Source: Hsuehochloa calcarea (taxonomy: Eukaryota > Streptophyta > Magnoliopsida > Poales > Poaceae). Taken from it: a DNA stretch of 64,000 nucleotides. Of this stretch, positions 1-11,109 are shown in pieces. Every line of letters begins with the position of its first letter. The stretch's first letter is position 1. The stretch lies in assembly GCA_036346395.1 (NCBI GenBank), contig CM070604.1:44791662-44855661 (forward strand), written 5' to 3'. Under the pieces are notes generated by a model. That model was not told the DNA's origin. It was given only the letters and a program-made list of their open reading frames with translations, and searched no databases. The translations under genes were made by a program, and so were the position numbers.

Positions 1-470
1 GAATATATGGAAAAAAAACAGGGAGCATGTGCATTGAATATATGTGAAAGGAATGAAAGCCTGACTCCATATCGAAGTGATCGATGCTGCCGTAGCGAAG
101 GAGGAGGCGGTCGAGCTCTGAGTATCGGGTGTCGAAGCCCAAGTTCTGCACAAACGCATGGCCTGATCTTCCCTACCAACGACCAAGAATCTCCCAGAAA
201 CTGAGATCGTACAATAGGAAACCCTAAAAATCGTAGAAAAATCAAGGGTAGAAGTCAATCTTAGGGTCATAAGAGCAAAGGTCTCGCACCAAAACTCATA
301 AACCCTAAGGAAGAAGAGGAGAGAGAGCAGTGAGAAAGGAGAAGATGACATGGAAGGGAGGAGGAGGTGGAGAAGGAATGGCGCACAAAGGCCGGGTATC
401 ACCGTCTCTGGAGCATGCTACAATCATACCCAACACATCCAAACCAAAGGGGGAAACAAAGCGGGGTGAC
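1..470. other. No gene recognised; telo-box motifs
   Basis: No coding region is convincing here. Two AAACCCTA telo-box motifs lie near 219 and 299. If the JmjN fragment at 471-587 (minus strand) were part of a working gene, this stretch would be its first intron and possibly a second exon, but I could not find the rest of a JmjN or JmjC domain in it. Confidence 0.4.
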
Positions 471-587
471 CTTGCAGACGCCGTAGGCATCGGCCTCCCG
501 CTCCACGTGGGAGAGGAAGGCAATGGGATCGACGAACTCTAACTTGCTGGGCGGTACTACGAGGCGTGTAGGAGGCTGCGGAGCCAC
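471..587 (-). pseudogene. JmjN-domain exon fragment (histone demethylase-like)
   Basis: Read on the minus strand, 39 codons give a peptide with the features of a JmjN domain: a Pro-rich lead, then KLEFVDPIAFLSHVE and AYGVCK, matching the usual E-F-x-D-P-(I/L)-A-(Y/F)-I and G-(I/V)-C-K-(I/V) pattern. JmjN pairs with JmjC in ELF6/REF6/JMJ70x-type histone H3 demethylases. Right after GVCK the sequence reads AAG|GTCACC, a possible splice donor. The first codon of the expected MAPQPP-type start is GTG, and I found no in-frame ATG in about 200 bases upstream, so the start codon appears lost. No JmjC domain is in the window; it would have to lie beyond the left edge. A first exon of a living gene with an upstream spliced start is possible but less likely. 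Confidence 0.5.
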
Positions 588-1311
588 GCCGACACAGAGA
601 GATCCAGCGTACTGGTCGCCGCCAGCGGCGGCTGCAGACGCAACATGGGGAGATGGGGAGCGGAGGGGAGCATTTGGGGGGTTTGAGGCGGAGGGTGATG
701 GGAGTGGGGGCAGAGATTGTGGGGGATGCGGGCAGTTGCCCAGTAGAGAGGCGCGGTCATGAGTCGCGGGTGGAGGAGTAGGGACGATCGTCCCCGCTAC
801 ATGGGTAAATCTTAATATTTATTAGTTAGGGTAAGATACCAGTAGATGATGCACAATATCTAGGCCCTAGGCCGTCGCACTTATCGCCCTAGTCTAGGGC
901 CGGTGGGGTCGACCCATTGCGAAAATCTTATGCACCGCGCGTAGCACGCTGGCACTCGAGCCGCCCACCCCTCCCAAGCCCACAACCCATGAACTCGGTC
1001 GGCCTGGGCCGCGCTTTTTCATTCTTTCGCCTTTTTGCTTTGTTTCTTCAAGGTGGCAGTATTTCTTAGCGGGCTGCTGGGCTGCGAGCCCATGCTCCAA
1101 TTACTCGGACGTGTCATCTGGTTAATCCGTGTGTCAGCGTGTGACGTGACGACAAGAGTCGCCAGGCTGCAGTGGCTGCGGTGCTGGCAGGACCACACAC
1201 AATAGTCAACGTCTCTTCAAAACCAAGGAAAAGATGAAAAATGGCTTGTCGCACGCTCGCTTGCCTTTCTGACGCGCGCACATGTCAGTCACGCGTCATC
1301 CTATATTGGCA

Positions 1312-1349
1312 CGAAAACAAAAACAAAAACAAAAACAAAAACAAAAATA
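1312..1349. repeat. (CAAAAA)n microsatellite
   Basis: Five to six tandem copies of a CAAAAA hexamer. Confidence 0.85.
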
Positions 1350-1763
1350 ATCTACAAGATACATAATACGTCAGTAGTTTACACGTAGGGAAGTTTGTTT
1401 TGCTCCCAAGCTCTCCAAACGTCCAATACATAGCGATGGCATTTGCATCCAGGTACATACTCGATCGGCATGCCGCAGAAGTCTGCAAAAGTTCCGAGCT
1501 TCCATGCATTTTTCACTTAAAATATATATCTTTATTATTATATTATTATAAAAGAAGGATTTGGTGATGGTCACGGAGAATCTACCTTCTATTTTCACAC
1601 CTTATCAGTTGATAGGATTTTTTATAAAAAAAATTTGTGGACAAATATATTATATGAACATTTGGTTTATGATGAGACCCTTTGTACCTTGTTGATCGGA
1701 TATAAATTTAATATGCAACTTTTAGATGCAATGATAATTATTTTATGCATATTGATTTTTTAA

Positions 1764-1765
<2 letters not shown>

Positions 1766-1811
<46 letters not shown>

Positions 1812-1818
1812 TATATAT
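1766..1818. repeat. (TTA)n then (TA)n compound microsatellite
   Basis: About nine TTA triplets run directly into about a dozen TA dinucleotides, just upstream of the Copia LTR. Confidence 0.9.
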
Positions 1819-1861
1819 GAGATATGTTGCAACGCACGACACTTGGCTAGTAACTATTATT

Positions 1862-2243
1862 TGTCGGTGTGAACGGCAATGTCTCTGGACTCAAACTATG
1901 GTCAGATAGTAAGAGTGGTCGTTGGGCTCTGGTTCATATGGTTCGAATCCTAACATAATAGACTCGAGGTGCTCCCCTTCTTTGGTTAATGTTAGAGTTA
2001 ATGTTGAGTTTGAGTGTGATACGAATTTTGTTTTCTACTCTAACTCATATTTCTACTCTTACACGGAATCTTTAATGTACTACTATAAATATATCTTTGT
2101 AGTGTATACGGAAGAGCGAGAGCTTCATTGTAAATATTTTTCTCATATAGTGATGTATCCTTCGTACACTTGTGGTTTTCCTAAAAGGGTTTTTCACGTA
2201 AAATTTGTGTCTTTTATTCCTATTTTTCTTTGTATTATTTACA
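1862..2243 (+). mobile_element. 5' LTR of a Copia (Tnt1-like) retrotransposon
   Basis: The block starts TGTCGGTGTG and ends near TATTTACA. It holds a TATA-like TATAAATATA near 2083 and the GGTTTTTCACGTAAAATTTG stretch common at the end of Tnt1-type LTRs. A tRNA-Met-like primer site follows at 2250 and gag remains follow that. I found no matching 3' LTR, so the exact ends are inferred from TG...CA and the spacing to the primer site. Confidence 0.6.
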
Positions 2244-2249
2244 AATAAG

Positions 2250-2261
2250 TGGTATCATAGT
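2250..2261 (+). other. Primer binding site, initiator tRNA-Met type
   Basis: TGGTATCATAGT matches the Copia primer site TGGTATCAGAGC with two differences. It sits about six bases after the LTR end, which fixes the direction of the element as plus. Confidence 0.65.
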
Positions 2262-2611
2262 ACAAGAGATTTGATCGGAAAAAAATCCCCGGATTGCGTC
2301 TCGCGAGTTGCGATTTGTCGAATTGATGTTCTTGGCGAGCAGCATCTCATTCTAACATCGAAACTGAAGCAAAGTTCCAGTCACGTAATCCCGAAGGGCA
2401 AAAGCGGTCGGTCAGTTTGTCCGCCCAGAACTGAGCCGTCTGTGATAGCCAAATAGCAAAATCCATCCAAAAGTGCTACGTGCACACATAAGTCTACCAG
2501 CAAGCTGGCAAGATCTTCATTGTTTTGTGCAGATGGAAATGTACCAAGGAAGTCGCAGTTTATTGCTGGATACACACATAATTGTATAAGTAAATTCAGG
2601 ATTTCTTTCAC

Positions 2612-3853
2612 ATGGCGACTTTGAAGTATGATGTTCCGTTGTTGGATTGAGATACAAGGTTTTCTCTATGGCAAGTCAAGATACGAGCTGTTATTGCACA
2701 ACTCGAATTGGATGATGCTTTATTAGGGATCGACAAGTTTTCCGCTGCTTGGTCACTTGAGAAGAAGCAAAGAAAATATCGTAAGACCATATCTCATTTT
2801 TATTTTCATCTATTAAATAATATTCAGCATGAGGTTTTGAAGGAGAGGATCGCCGCTGCATTATGGTTGAAATTAGAGCAGAATTGTATAACCAAAGATC
2901 TGACTAGTAAAATGTATTTGAAGTAGAAGATTTATTCGCACAAGGTGGTGGAATGCGGATCATTATTGAACAACCTGACAGCGTTCAAAGAAATAGTCTC
3001 GGATCTTGAGTCTATGGAGGTAAAAAATGATGATGAAGATTTGGATCTTATTCTTTTATACTCGCTACCTAGTCCATACTCTATGTTTAGATATACTATT
3101 CTATATAGTCGAGATACTCTTACACTTAGTGAAGTCTATAAAGCACTACATGTAAAGAAAAATATAAAACTCATGGTTCCAAATGAAAGTTCAATTTCAC
3201 ATGCAGAATGTCTGGTTGTCTGTGACAACAGGAGAGGAGTTCAAATAGCTATTCAAGAGGCAGAAGCTCGATCAGAAATTACAAAGGCAGATCGAAATTC
3301 AGAGGCATATACAAGTCATGCAAGTATTGCAAGAAAGATGGACACTACATAGTTGAGTGCTGGTGGGTAAAGAAAAAAGGAGAAAATAAAAAACAATTTT
3401 GAGAAGGATCAACAAGAGGATGATGCTAAAGCCACCATTGTTACTAAGCAAGGTTTTGATGGAGATGTTCTTGTTACCTTTGTCGGTAATTCTAAAACCG
3501 GTGATAAGTGGATTCTTGATACGGCCTACACTTTTCACATGAGTTTGAATCGAGATTGGTTCTTTAATTATGAAGCTACGCCAAGTGATTCTGTGTTGAT
3601 GAGTGATAACTCACCATACAAGATTGGAGGCATTAGTTCTATCCAAATTAAGATGTTTGATGGCACCATCAGAACTTTATCGAATGTTCGATACATTCTG
3701 GGTTTGAAGAGAAATCTTATCTCGTTGAATTCTCTTGATGCTAAAGGGTACAAGTATTCAGGTGGAGGTGGAGGTGGAGTTCCGAAGATCTCCAAAGGCT
3801 CTCTTGTTGTGATGAAAGGTGATATGAAAACTGCCAACTTATGTTATCTGTAA
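2612..3853 (+). pseudogene. Copia gag-protease remnant
   Basis: The reading starts at ATG 2612 (MATLKYDVPLLD), but a TGA stop follows within 15 codons. Later segments keep the Gag character: 2708-2926 and 2945-3352 match the UBN2-type capsid, including a run ending YKALHVKKN. A retropepsin-like piece follows: WILDTAYTFHMS near 3511-3545 is the active-site region (family form D-S/T-G-A), then NVRYILGLKRNLISL. A run of five or six Gly codons (about 3762-3777) interrupts it. The reading is broken by stops and frame changes and ends before integrase, so it is a dead 5' half. Gag would form the particle and the protease would cut Gag-Pol. Confidence 0.75.
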
Positions 3854-4331
3854 GATACTACAATTTCAGGTAATACTACTGTATAGGATAGATCATACCT
3901 CAACAAATGTGTACACTATACTCAATGTCGGCGATTGGAGAGCAGTAGCACAAATTGGAACCATTGGTGCCAAAGGTTGCCATGGAAGTCACAACCTCAA
4001 AATTCGATTAAAATGGAAGTTAAGTCTATAGACTTTGGTGTGATACAACTACTATATTCAACAACATGCATTGTGATAAGCGGACAACTCATCCCTCACC
4101 ATGACAATCATCGTAGAATATCTAGATGTTGTTCTATGGAGTGACTCAAGACAGCGAGGATGGAGCGACTCAGACAAAGCCAGGAAGGAAAGAGTCACAT
4201 TTTGGAGCTTTGTCTCCTGTACTAACAAAACAAGATAATTCTCTTCACTGTAGGTCATACAGTTGTAACACATGGAGGATTTCACATAATAAAACTTTCC
4301 TTTGAAGTCAATCTTTGTTGATGAAGAAGCA
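3854..4331. other. Decayed 3' continuation of the Copia element
   Basis: No domain is recognisable. The sequence continues from the protease piece with many stops. A (CA)-bounded 3' LTR is not visible. Confidence 0.35.
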
Positions 4332-4339
4332 ATGCAACC

Positions 4340-4902
4340 AAGGGCAGACCCAGCAATCGAGCGAGCCTGGGTCGCTGCCCAAGGTGCCACGCTGGCTGAA
4401 CCCCCTCACCTCTTTCGCCATGGCCAAGGAGCTCTGTTGTCTACATGTCTCGACTATGAAGGAAGAAGCAAGGTGCTGCCTGCGTGTGCACTGTGCAGTG
4501 CGCTAGGCCTGGCATGATGGCTCGCTCTTTGGGTCGTTGTCACATGAGGAGACCCACTGGAAGCGGGGCTAAGGCGACGCGCGGCACGACGGCACAATGG
4601 AGCCGGCGAGAAGCGAGAGGGGGGCGCGGCATGGCCGCGCGGGCGACAGCGGGCATCAGAAAGCGATGACCAGGGAGCGACAGGCAACAAGACAAGGACC
4701 TGAGATGGTTTTCTTCACATGCGGATACAAATAAAGCGTACATTTACATATTTACATGCATATTGTTTTGTGGGATTACATTTAGTGGTATGCTTTTTAT
4801 TAGTGTGATTGCAATGTGAATTGTGTATGTCTTGCTTCGCTATTGGATAATTTTATTTGTACATATCACCCGTCCGAATTTTTATTGTTGGGTCTGCCAC
4901 TT
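4340..4902. mobile_element. Non-autonomous hAT-like element with target duplication
   Basis: The left end AAGGGCAGACCCAGCAAT and the reverse complement of the right end (AAGTGGCAGACCCAACAAT) form an inverted repeat of about 19 bp. The flanks carry AATGCAACC on both sides (4331-4339 and 4903-4911), a duplication of 8 or 9 bp; 8 fits hAT, 9 would fit Mutator. The middle (4480-4700) is GC-rich, unlike the flanks. There is no transposase. It lies downstream of the Copia remnant and may interrupt it. Confidence 0.65.
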
Positions 4903-5124
4903 AATGCAACCTTGTATATAGGACATCTTTATCACAAAATCCTACGAAGTGTGAGTTGGTAAAAATTCCATGAAAATGGAATTTCAAAATTTTGAAAAGT
5001 TCTAGAAAACATATGAAATGTAGGCAGTATGTTCTATATTCTGCAAAATTTCAAGATCAAACTCATTGACATTTGTAAGATACGAAAAAGATAAATACTT
5101 GGCAAAAAATAGTGAATATACAAC

Positions 5125-7147
5125 TGTAACACCCCAGACTAGCATATGACCTAAGATGCTACTCAACGACCTTACGACAATATTTTATTTCAATTTACTA
5201 CAACATTTTTTGGTAAAACATACAACTACGAATGACTTAATTTAAATCAACAAGCACTAACACAAGCTTCAAATAGACCAGAATATGACTACCACAAGTC
5301 AATTAATGAATACTTAGGCATAGCTCAAGCTATTTCTCATCCAAACTGAACTAAAAGGATAAATGAACACAATGATAGTAGCTCCTTATCAATTAATTAT
5401 GTCATTTATTATGAATGATGCAAACCAATTCATTCAATACTATTTGTACTTACCTCAACCGTGAGAGGAACAATGACGACAGGAAGCCTTCAACCCCAGT
5501 GCTCACCACCACTTGGCAACCATAAAGTATACTAAATATACTATTAAAATATTGCACGGCACAACAATGGAACAAAATAAAATCAATCACTTCTAATCGC
5601 AACCCGAACTTAACCGATGCACTCCAAATCACAATCTGTCCAAATAGACAGCTGTCAAAGGAAAATCCATAACTTTTGTGTCAAAACTTCAAAAGTTATG
5701 AATCCAAATTTTCTAGAATCTACACAAGCACGGCTACAACTTCTCATGTGACCGAAAGATCAAATTACCGCATCTAAACCTTTGTTTTTAATCCCAAAGA
5801 CCATTCTGTCATCTTCGGTACTATTGACTTGAGAATTTTGTAACTTTTATTTGGTACATCCAAATTCAATGGTCTAGGACTCTCTGGATATATAACAAAA
5901 TTATATACAATAACTTAGCTGGAGAGATTCTCTAATTTTACCATTAACATGATCTAATTTACAGGTGAAAACTTGAAGTCAGAATCTGACAGTCTGAAGG
6001 AATAGCAGTAAAAGAAAACCAGTCTACAACCAAACACCAAGGTCGGTAAAAGATGATGAACACATCCTTAGCCCTAGCTAGTCATACCTTTGCCTTAAGT
6101 ATCTTCTTGAAGCTTGATGACGCACATCTTTACTTCAAGACTGGATTCTTGACTTTGATAATCATCAACACATGATGATCTCCTTTACTTCAAGTTCTTA
6201 ACTTGAATATGCATCAACCCATAATGCTTTCTTTCACTTGACCTCCATCAACACATGATGGGTCTTCTCTTGACTTGGTGATTAACTCATGATCATCTCC
6301 TCTTCTTGAACATCATCAACACATTATGATTTCCTTTTCTTCGAGATCTTGATATGTATCAGCACATGATGCATCCTTTAATCCAAGCTCTTGACTTGAA
6401 TATCATCAACACATGATGATTTTCTTTTGACTTGATGATCAACTCATCACCATCTCCTCTTCTTGAACATCATCAACACATGATAATTTTATTTTCTTCA
6501 AGATCTTGATATGCATCAACACATGATGTCATCCAAGGTCTCCATCACCATGGAATATAACATATTCATCCAACTCATGAAAAATGTTAGTTCCACAATG
6601 TGGTTGTCATTAATAACCACAACATACCAGTAACTCATAATGGTGAGACAAGATACTTCAATCTTTCTCTCTTTGGTAATTGATGATAACTACTTCAATT
6701 GAAAATAATTGAATGTAAATAAATATGAGTATATATGAACTACACAAGTTTTATATACTCAAGGATATGTTTCAAGGTAGAGATCCTTAATATATGTGGA
6801 AAATGGAATATAGATCAATAGTAATAAAACCACAAAACATAGAGTGAATTCCCCCTAAATATATGCATACATAAATATGTAGTAAAAACATATGCACATA
6901 TTAAAGTTAGATTTTTAGTAGAGTTCAACATATATTTTGGATCCGAGAAATACACCAAGTTATAAGAATATGATGTTGAGTGTATACCTCCATGATTTTT
7001 ATATTTTTATCCAACTAAGACTACACAATAGATATATTAATAGAAGTATTAGTCTCACATATATATTTGTTATTAATCACTAAAATACTTCATTAACTCA
7101 TAATGGCGAGTCTAGATTATTCACCTGACCGGGGGGATTGTGTTACA
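5125..7147 (-). mobile_element. LTR-derived block, SIRE/Maximus-like
   Basis: The block is bounded by TGTAACACCCC on the left and GTGTTACA on the right. It is AT-rich and filled with CATCAACACATGATGAT-like phrases (about 6130-6530). The same phrases, and an ACTCATAATGG(T/C)GAG...TCTAGAT junction, recur at 38990-39360, so both blocks are one family. On the minus strand the junction resembles the start of a SIRE-type LTR. It seems to occur twice here (near 6640 and 7100), suggesting an internally deleted element. Exact LTR limits are not resolved. ACAAC occurs at 5120-5124 and 7145-7149, a possible 5-bp target duplication that overlaps the end by three bases. Confidence 0.45.
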
Positions 7148-7619
7148 ACGGGAAAGTTGGACCTATTTCGTGTCGTGCTGGCCCTAGCACGCCCCAATTG
7201 GTCGTGCCGTGCCGTGCCGCCCAACGGACCGCATTCTCAGACCCAGTCTGGCCTAGCGTTCATACGTGTCGTCCCGACCCGCCACGTGTTGTACTGTGTC
7301 GTGCTTAACCGTGCCATATCGACCGGACCTCGGATCGGTTCGAAAAAAAAAATACAATCAAGTACCAGCTCTAGTTGAGACTCTACGTAATTTTTCCCCA
7401 GCTATTTTTCCAAGAAGGTAACTTTCCATGAGTAAGGAAACAAAACAATGAATAAGAAAAAGATTAACACAAAACAAACCAACGAGTACTGTGAAAAAAG
7501 AAAGAAAGAAGTACCCGAGATTGGGGGACCAATGTGCAGAAATCCACAAAATACACGGGATCCCATTTACTCTCCCCACCCACACTACCTCCAACCAGCA
7601 GCTACTCTTTAATGTCATT
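7148..7619. other. CR4 upstream region, no gene seen
   Basis: A GTCGTGC/GTGCCGTGCC-rich stretch (7160-7330) is of unknown origin. The rest is AT-rich and leads into the CT-rich putative leader of CR4. Confidence 0.4.
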
Positions 7620-7856
7620 CAATGCCTTCCCCCTCCCTCTCCCTCTCCCTCTCATCTTTGTGTCAAAGCACTCGCACCACAACCAGGCAGGCACTCATAC
7701 GAAGAGGAGGGGGGGAGGGGGAGCGCAAGTGACTCCTACGCGTGGAGGGGAGCCGTCACCTGGCGCGGCGGCCAGTGGACGCCGACGCCGCCGTCGAGCT
7801 GCTTCGGGAGGCTGTCGTGCGCCGAGCTGCTCCGGGGCGCCGCTGGTGTTTCTCGG
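7620..7856 (+). promoter_or_regulatory. Putative CR4 5' leader exon (pyrimidine-rich start)
   Basis: A run of CCCTCT repeats at 7627-7656 resembles the pyrimidine patch and leader of plant promoters. It is followed by a GC-rich stretch that ends in CTCGG|GTATGT, a good splice donor. The transcription start is inferred, not shown. Confidence 0.4.
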
Positions 7857-8373
7857 GTATGTTCACCTTTCCCTTAGGATCAAATGTAGGATCGCTAGAG
7901 GTCTAGATTTCCCTGATCTTGGATGGGATTCCCACTTCAACCTGTCTTTCTTGCTCTAAAGCAAGATGTTGCACCGATGTGTGCTTCCCTGCTCGTGCGT
8001 GCTTGAAGCTCTTATCTTGGTCCAAGAAAGCATCAGTTCTTGGTACGCATCAACAATTTGTTTTTTGCTCTCTGCTTAGATTTTTTTTTAAAAAAAAATC
8101 CACCGACAAAATGCAGTAAGGTTGAAATGGTTGATGTAATCATTGGTGCCTTTCTTTTCCTTGCTAGTTAGGGAGGAAAAAAAGGAGGAAATCAACAAAG
8201 CAGTTTTCTGTTTAGATGCTGTGCAGTGAGGGTGACTGATTAGCCATTCCACCCTCCCTGATCTTGCTTCTTGGTATGCACTGAGAAAAGGTTCTGTTTT
8301 TGTTTCACTTATAATAAGACTCACCTGATTTCTGTTGGTACTAAAAAAGCCCCAAAAATTTGCAATTCTTGCA
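7857..8373 (+). other. Putative intron in the CR4 5'UTR
   Basis: The donor GTATGTTC at 7857 and the acceptor TTCTTGCAG ending at 8373 would remove 517 bp. This leaves a short untranslated stretch before the CR4 ATG at 8410. The T-rich content fits a plant intron. RNA reads would settle it. Confidence 0.4.
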
Positions 8374-8409
8374 GGAATCTTTTTTGCATAGACCCTCAAG
8401 TTTCAAGAA

Positions 8410-11109
8410 ATGAACCATGTGCTAGTTCTAGCATTGTGCTTCCTAGTCTTGCTGCCAAGTGGCGTCTGTGGCCTTGGCTCCATGGCATCCATTGCAGTGT
8501 CATATGGCGAAGACGGCCCGGTGTTCTGCGGCCTTAGCTCGGACGGCTCCCACTTGGTCACCTGCTTTGGCACAGACGCCTCCGTTGTGTATGGTGCCCC
8601 CCTCAGGATCCCATTTCTCGGCCTCACTGCAGGGGATGGGTTTGCGTGTGGCCTTTTGCTTGACACCAGCCAGCCTTACTGCTGGGGGAGTAACTCGTAT
8701 GTCAAGATTGGGGTGCCGCAGCCGATGGTCGAGGGTGCGATGTACTCTGAGCTCAGTGCGGGGGACAACCACCTTTGTGCGCTGCGAACACCTGTGAAGG
8801 GAGCTCGTGCTGCTAATGCTGATACATCGGTGATTGATTGCTGGGGATACAACATGACTGCCACACATGCTGTCGCTGCAGCCGTGTCGACCATCTCAGC
8901 CGGTTCAGTGTTCAGTTGTGGCCTGTATGCGCGTAACAGGACAGTGTTCTGCTGGGGCGATGAAACAGTGAGTGGTGTGATTGGGCTGACACCAAGGAAT
9001 GTGCGGTTCCAGTCTATAGGAGCAGGTGGTTACCATGTCTGTGGGGTGTTGGAGAATGCGCAGGTGTTCTGCTGGGGCAGGAGCTTGGAGATGCAGCAGG
9101 TGTCACCTTCCAGTGCTATTGGTGAAGGTGACGTGAACATAGTGCCGATGGATGCGATGGTCTCTGTGGTCGGTGGGCGGTTCCATGCTTGTGGCATCAG
9201 GAGCCTTGATCACCAAGTAGCTTGCTGGGGTTTCACACTTCAGAACAGTACGACGGCACCAAAAGGATTCAGGGTGTATGCAGTAGTGGCTGGGGACTAC
9301 TTTACCTGCGGGGTGCCTGCTGAGGCATCGCTCAAGCCAAGGTGCTGGGGCAATAGTGGGCCATTGGCACTCCCAATGGCGGTATCCCCTGGGATTTGTG
9401 TGTCCGCTGCATGCAGCCATGGGTACTACGAGTATGTGAACCATGGCGAGGTTCGCAGCAGCAAGGTGTGTAAGCCCGGAAATTCAAGACTCTGCCTGCC
9501 CTGCAGTGTTGGTTGCCCAGACGACTCGTATGAGTCATCGCCCTGCAATGCTGCGGCTGACCGTGTTTGCCAGTTTGATTGCTCGAGGTGTGTCTCAGAT
9601 GAGTGCGTATCATTCTGCTTATCCCAGAAGCGGACCAAGAACCATAAGTTCATGGCTTTTCAGATGCGCATTTTCGTGGCAGAGATTGTGTTTGCCATCA
9701 TATTGGTGTTCAGTGCGACAGCCATCGCTTCCCTGTATGTACGGCACAGACTTCGACATTGCCAATGTTCCAAGAGCGAACTGAGGCTTGCAAAGAGTAC
9801 AGCATACTCTTTCCGGAAGGATAACATGAAGATCCAGCCTGATGTGGAAGATTTGAAGATCAGGAGAGCTCAGGAATTCTCATACAAAGAGTTAGAGCAA
9901 GCAGCCGGCGGCTTCTCAGAGGATTCACAAGTCGGCAAAGGCAGCTTTTCATGTGTGTTCAAGGGCATCTTGAGAGATGGGACAGTGATTGCTGTGAAGC
10001 GTGCAATAAAAGCATCAGATGTGAAGAAGAGCTCAAAGGAGTTCCATACTGAACTTGACCTCCTCTCTAGGCTCAACCATGCGCATTTGCTCAACCTGCT
10101 TGGTTACTGCGAGGATGGCAGTGAGAGGCTCTTGGTTTATGAGTTCATGGCTCACGGATCCCTGTACCAGCATCTGCATGGCAAGGATCCAAACTTGAAG
10201 AAGCGACTGAATTGGGCCAGGCGGGTCACCATTGCTGTCCAGGCTGCCCGGGGGATTGAGTACTTGCATGGCTATGCTTGCCCACCGGTAATTCACCGAG
10301 ACATCAAGTCCTCAAACATATTGATAGATGAGGATCATAATGCGCGTGTCGCTGACTTTGGTCTATGTATATTGGGCCCTGCAGATAGTGGTACCCCACT
10401 GTCTGAGCTGCCAGCAGGGACACTTGGTTACCTTGATCCCGAGTACTACCGTCTCCATTACTTGACGACAAAGTCCGATGTCTACAGCTTTGGAGTTGTT
10501 CTTCTGGAGATCTTAAGTGGCAGGAAAGCTATTGACATGCAGTTCGAGGAAGGGAATATTGTTGAATGGGCAGTACCATTGATCAAAGCTGGGGACATTT
10601 CTGCCATCCTTGACCCAGTCTTATCACCCCCCTCTGATCTTGAGGCTCTTAAGAAGATCGCTGCCGTGGCATGCAAGTGTGTCAGAATGCGAGGCAAAGA
10701 CCGGCCTTCCATGGATAAGGTGACAACAGCTCTAGAGCGTGCCCTTGCACTGCTGATGGGCAGCCCATGCGTTGAGCAGCCCATTCTGCCGACTGAGGTT
10801 GTTCTTGGGAGTAGCAGGATGCACAAGAAGGTATCACAGAGGTCCTCTAATCAGTCATGCTCAGAGAACGAGCTTGTTGATGGGGAGGACGAGCGGATTG
10901 AGTACAGGGCACCATCTTGGATAACGTTTCCGAGTGTGACCTCATCCCAGAGGAGGAAATCATCGGCATCAGAAGCCGACATGGATGGTCGGACAACCAC
11001 AGATGGGAGGAATGTCGGGAGCAGCATAGGAGATGGGCTGCGGTCGCTGGAGGAAGAGATCGGGCCGGCCTCGCCACAGGAGAACCTGTACTTGCAGCAC
11101 AACTTCTGA
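8410..11109 (+). CDS. CR4: CRINKLY4-type receptor-like kinase (CR4/ACR4 orthologue)
   Basis: This intact single-exon gene encodes 899 residues, close to maize CR4 (about 900). In plants CR4/ACR4 is a plasma-membrane receptor kinase that controls epidermis and aleurone cell fate. In order: a signal peptide (about 1-22); an extracellular repeat domain with seven C(W/F)G marks (one CFG, six CWG), the crinkly/RCC1-like propeller; a Cys-rich TNFR-like region (about 330-405); one membrane span (about 421-443); then a Ser/Thr kinase. The kinase has a Gly loop GKGSFSCVF (508-516), catalytic Lys530, HRD (629-631), DFG (D649) and GTLGYLDPEYY. All catalytic residues are present, and HRD makes it an RD kinase. 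The tail ends SPQENLYLQHNF. The start was chosen because it opens directly on the signal peptide; earlier codons in this frame are not supported. Confidence 0.97.
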   Translation: MNHVLVLALCFLVLLPSGVCGLGSMASIAVSYGEDGPVFCGLSSDGSHLVTCFGTDASVVYGAPLRIPFLGLTAGDGFACGLLLDTSQPYCWGSNSYVKIGVPQPMVEGAMYSELSAGDNHLCALRTPVKGARAANADTSVIDCWGYNMTATHAVAAAVSTISAGSVFSCGLYARNRTVFCWGDETVSGVIGLTPRNVRFQSIGAGGYHVCGVLENAQVFCWGRSLEMQQVSPSSAIGEGDVNIVPMDAMVSVVGGRFHACGIRSLDHQVACWGFTLQNSTTAPKGFRVYAVVAGDYFTCGVPAEASLKPRCWGNSGPLALPMAVSPGICVSAACSHGYYEYVNHGEVRSSKVCKPGNSRLCLPCSVGCPDDSYESSPCNAAADRVCQFDCSRCVSDECVSFCLSQKRTKNHKFMAFQMRIFVAEIVFAIILVFSATAIASLYVRHRLRHCQCSKSELRLAKSTAYSFRKDNMKIQPDVEDLKIRRAQEFSYKELEQAAGGFSEDSQVGKGSFSCVFKGILRDGTVIAVKRAIKASDVKKSSKEFHTELDLLSRLNHAHLLNLLGYCEDGSERLLVYEFMAHGSLYQHLHGKDPNLKKRLNWARRVTIAVQAARGIEYLHGYACPPVIHRDIKSSNILIDEDHNARVADFGLCILGPADSGTPLSELPAGTLGYLDPEYYRLHYLTTKSDVYSFGVVLLEILSGRKAIDMQFEEGNIVEWAVPLIKAGDISAILDPVLSPPSDLEALKKIAAVACKCVRMRGKDRPSMDKVTTALERALALLMGSPCVEQPILPTEVVLGSSRMHKKVSQRSSNQSCSENELVDGEDERIEYRAPSWITFPSVTSSQRRKSSASEADMDGRTTTDGRNVGSSIGDGLRSLEEEIGPASPQENLYLQHNF

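Larger units (their letters stand above)
588..1861. other. Intergenic, no gene seen
   Basis: GC-rich up to about 1290, then AT-rich. No ORF here resembles a protein. The GC-rich part could be the upstream region of the JmjN fragment. Two simple repeats are listed separately. Confidence 0.5.

Noticed and set aside
219..308. AAACCCTA motifs as telomere sequence
   Set aside because: Only two single copies are present; these are telo-box promoter or intron motifs, not a telomere array.
1925..1955. GGTTCGAATCC, like a tRNA B box
   Set aside because: No acceptor stem, D arm or anticodon arm fits upstream, and the motif lies within the Copia LTR.
7534..7959. Open frames of 128 and 141 codons upstream of CR4
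   Set aside because: Their sequence is CT-rich leader and intron; the readings are low in complexity and have no family resemblance.
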